From assembly GCA_934394595.1 (NCBI GenBank), contig CAKRRX010000148.1:1-6184 (forward strand): a stretch of DNA of 6,184 nucleotides, given 5' to 3'. The notes beneath the pieces were generated by a model that searched no databases, was not told the origin of the DNA, and saw only the letters and a program-made list of their open reading frames with translations. A program made the position numbers and the translations under genes. The DNA is from an uncultured Blautia sp. (GTDB lineage: Bacteria; Bacillota; Clostridia; Lachnospirales; Lachnospiraceae). Positions 5,420 through 6,184 of the stretch are shown here, one piece after another; position 1 is the stretch's first letter; every line of letters begins with the position of its first letter.

Positions 5420-6184
5420 TTACTTTCCACAGCACTCCATAATGGTCTTCTCCACATCCTCTATCTGAAATGGTTTTGCCAGATGTGCAGTCATACCGGC
5501 TGCAAGACATCTTTTTGCATCTTCCTCAAATGCATTTGCGGTCATTGCAATGATCGGAATTGTTTTTGCATCTGCCCTCTCCATAGCACGGATCGCCTTT
5601 GTTGCTGCAATACCATCCATAACAGGCATCATGACATCCATCAATATGGCATCAAAGGTTCCCGGAGGATTACTTTTAAAGCATTCCACTGCCTGTCTGC
5701 CGTTTTCTGCAACTGTGACCTTCGCACCGTCATCTGTCAGCAGCATTTCCACAATTTCAGCATTAAGCTCATTATCCTCGGCTGCCAACAGATGTAAGCC
5801 ATGAATATCATATGTTTCTGCGATTTCCTCATCTTCTTCCTGTTCCTGCGCAATCTCAAAGGGAAGGGTAATGACAAACACAGACCCAACTCCCACCTGA
5901 CTTGTCACTTCAATACTTCCATGCATCTGCTCAATCAATCCCTTAGTGATCGCCATTCCCAGACCAGTTCCCTGATAAACACTACGGGCATCTGTTTTTT
6001 CCTGTGAGAACGGATCAAAAATGCGGCTCAGGAACTCTGCACTCATCCCTATACCTGTATCAGAAATCGTCCATCTGTATGTACAGATCCCATCATGTAC
6101 ATCTGCCGCCTCCATTACCGTAGTAATCTTTCCTCCCGGCCGGTTATACTTAATACAGTTTCCATAGATATTCAGAAAAATCTG
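5420..6184 (-). CDS. Hybrid histidine kinase, C-terminal part (ATPase + receiver)
   Basis: The window edge cuts off the N-terminal sensor and the phospho-accepting His domain; 254 C-terminal residues are visible. Residues 1-109 are a HATPase_c domain: N-box LNIYGNCIKYN (4-14), G1 box DTGIGM (42-47), F-box FDPFSQE (56-62) and G2 box GTGLGM (72-77). After an acidic linker (EQEEDEE), a receiver domain spans about 130-254, with the acidic pair E136/D137, phospho-acceptor D183 in LMDVMMPVMDG, T215 and K237 in LAKPF. All residues needed for ATP binding and phosphotransfer are present. The receiver ends the protein; no Hpt domain follows, so the phosphoryl group presumably passes to a separate Hpt protein or the receiver acts as an internal regulator. 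The ATG at 6115 is internal to the ATPase domain and is not a start: the frame runs on to the edge with the N-box upstream of it. The signal sensed cannot be told from this part. Confidence 0.93.
   Translation of the reverse strand, partial: QIFLNIYGNCIKYNRPGGKITTVMEAADVHDGICTYRWTISDTGIGMSAEFLSRIFDPFSQEKTDARSVYQGTGLGMAITKGLIEQMHGSIEVTSQVGVGSVFVITLPFEIAQEQEEDEEIAETYDIHGLHLLAAEDNELNAEIVEMLLTDDGAKVTVAENGRQAVECFKSNPPGTFDAILMDVMMPVMDGIAATKAIRAMERADAKTIPIIAMTANAFEEDAKRCLAAGMTAHLAKPFQIEDVEKTIMECCGK

Noticed and set aside
5408..5797. 129-residue Cys/His-rich plus-strand frame
   Set aside because: The Cys/His content comes from reading the receiver-domain gene backwards; there is no start signal or family pattern.
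6113..6115. ATG at 6115 as the start of a stand-alone response regulator
   Set aside because: The same frame upstream encodes the N-box of the kinase ATPase domain up to the window edge, so the ATG is internal.

Overview
The window looks like chromosome from a moderately AT-rich, low-GC Gram-positive gut anaerobe, most likely a Lachnospiraceae (Clostridia) member. The evidence is the TTGACA/TATAAT promoters with AGGAG ribosome sites, proteins with SipW-type signal peptides, a LacI-type-sensor GGDEF protein and a hybrid histidine kinase of the kind common in that family. The assignment rests on protein style only; no rRNA or tRNA is present.

Layout, left to right. All intact genes lie on the minus strand. 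(1) 1-75: the first 25 codons of an unidentified gene, with a very clear promoter and ribosome site. (2) 76-370: non-coding DNA. (3) 371-2340: two tandem diverged paralogues encoding secreted proteins with SipW-dependent-type signal peptides (upstream copy ending at 1518, downstream copy 423-1409). They are separated by a hairpin and an 11-bp inverted repeat, and a strong terminator follows the pair. The upstream copy appears to have a one-base frame break in an A6 run just after its start codon. (4) 2461-2880: a small plus-strand island of decayed accessory DNA. A promoter leads straight into a short hairpin plus T7 tract, then a truncated Abi_2 (AbiD/AbiF-like) abortive-infection gene, which runs through a GGGGTC-A-GACCCC palindrome into the C-terminal remnant of an Rpn-type PD-(D/E)XK nuclease/transposase. 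(5) 2917-5153: a monocistronic diguanylate cyclase with its own promoter and terminator; its sensor is a LacI-like sugar-binding domain without a DNA-binding domain or membrane segment. (6) 5278-6184: the C-terminal part of a hybrid histidine kinase (ATPase plus receiver domains), truncated by the window edge and followed by a strong terminator.

How the parts may relate. The secreted SipW-type pair resembles TasA/camelysin-like extracellular proteins, and the c-di-GMP cyclase is a plausible controller of a surface or biofilm lifestyle, but nothing in the sequence proves a regulatory link; each unit has its own transcription signals. The most unusual material is the abi/Rpn scar with its structured leader, and the frame break at the start of the upstream secreted-protein gene.
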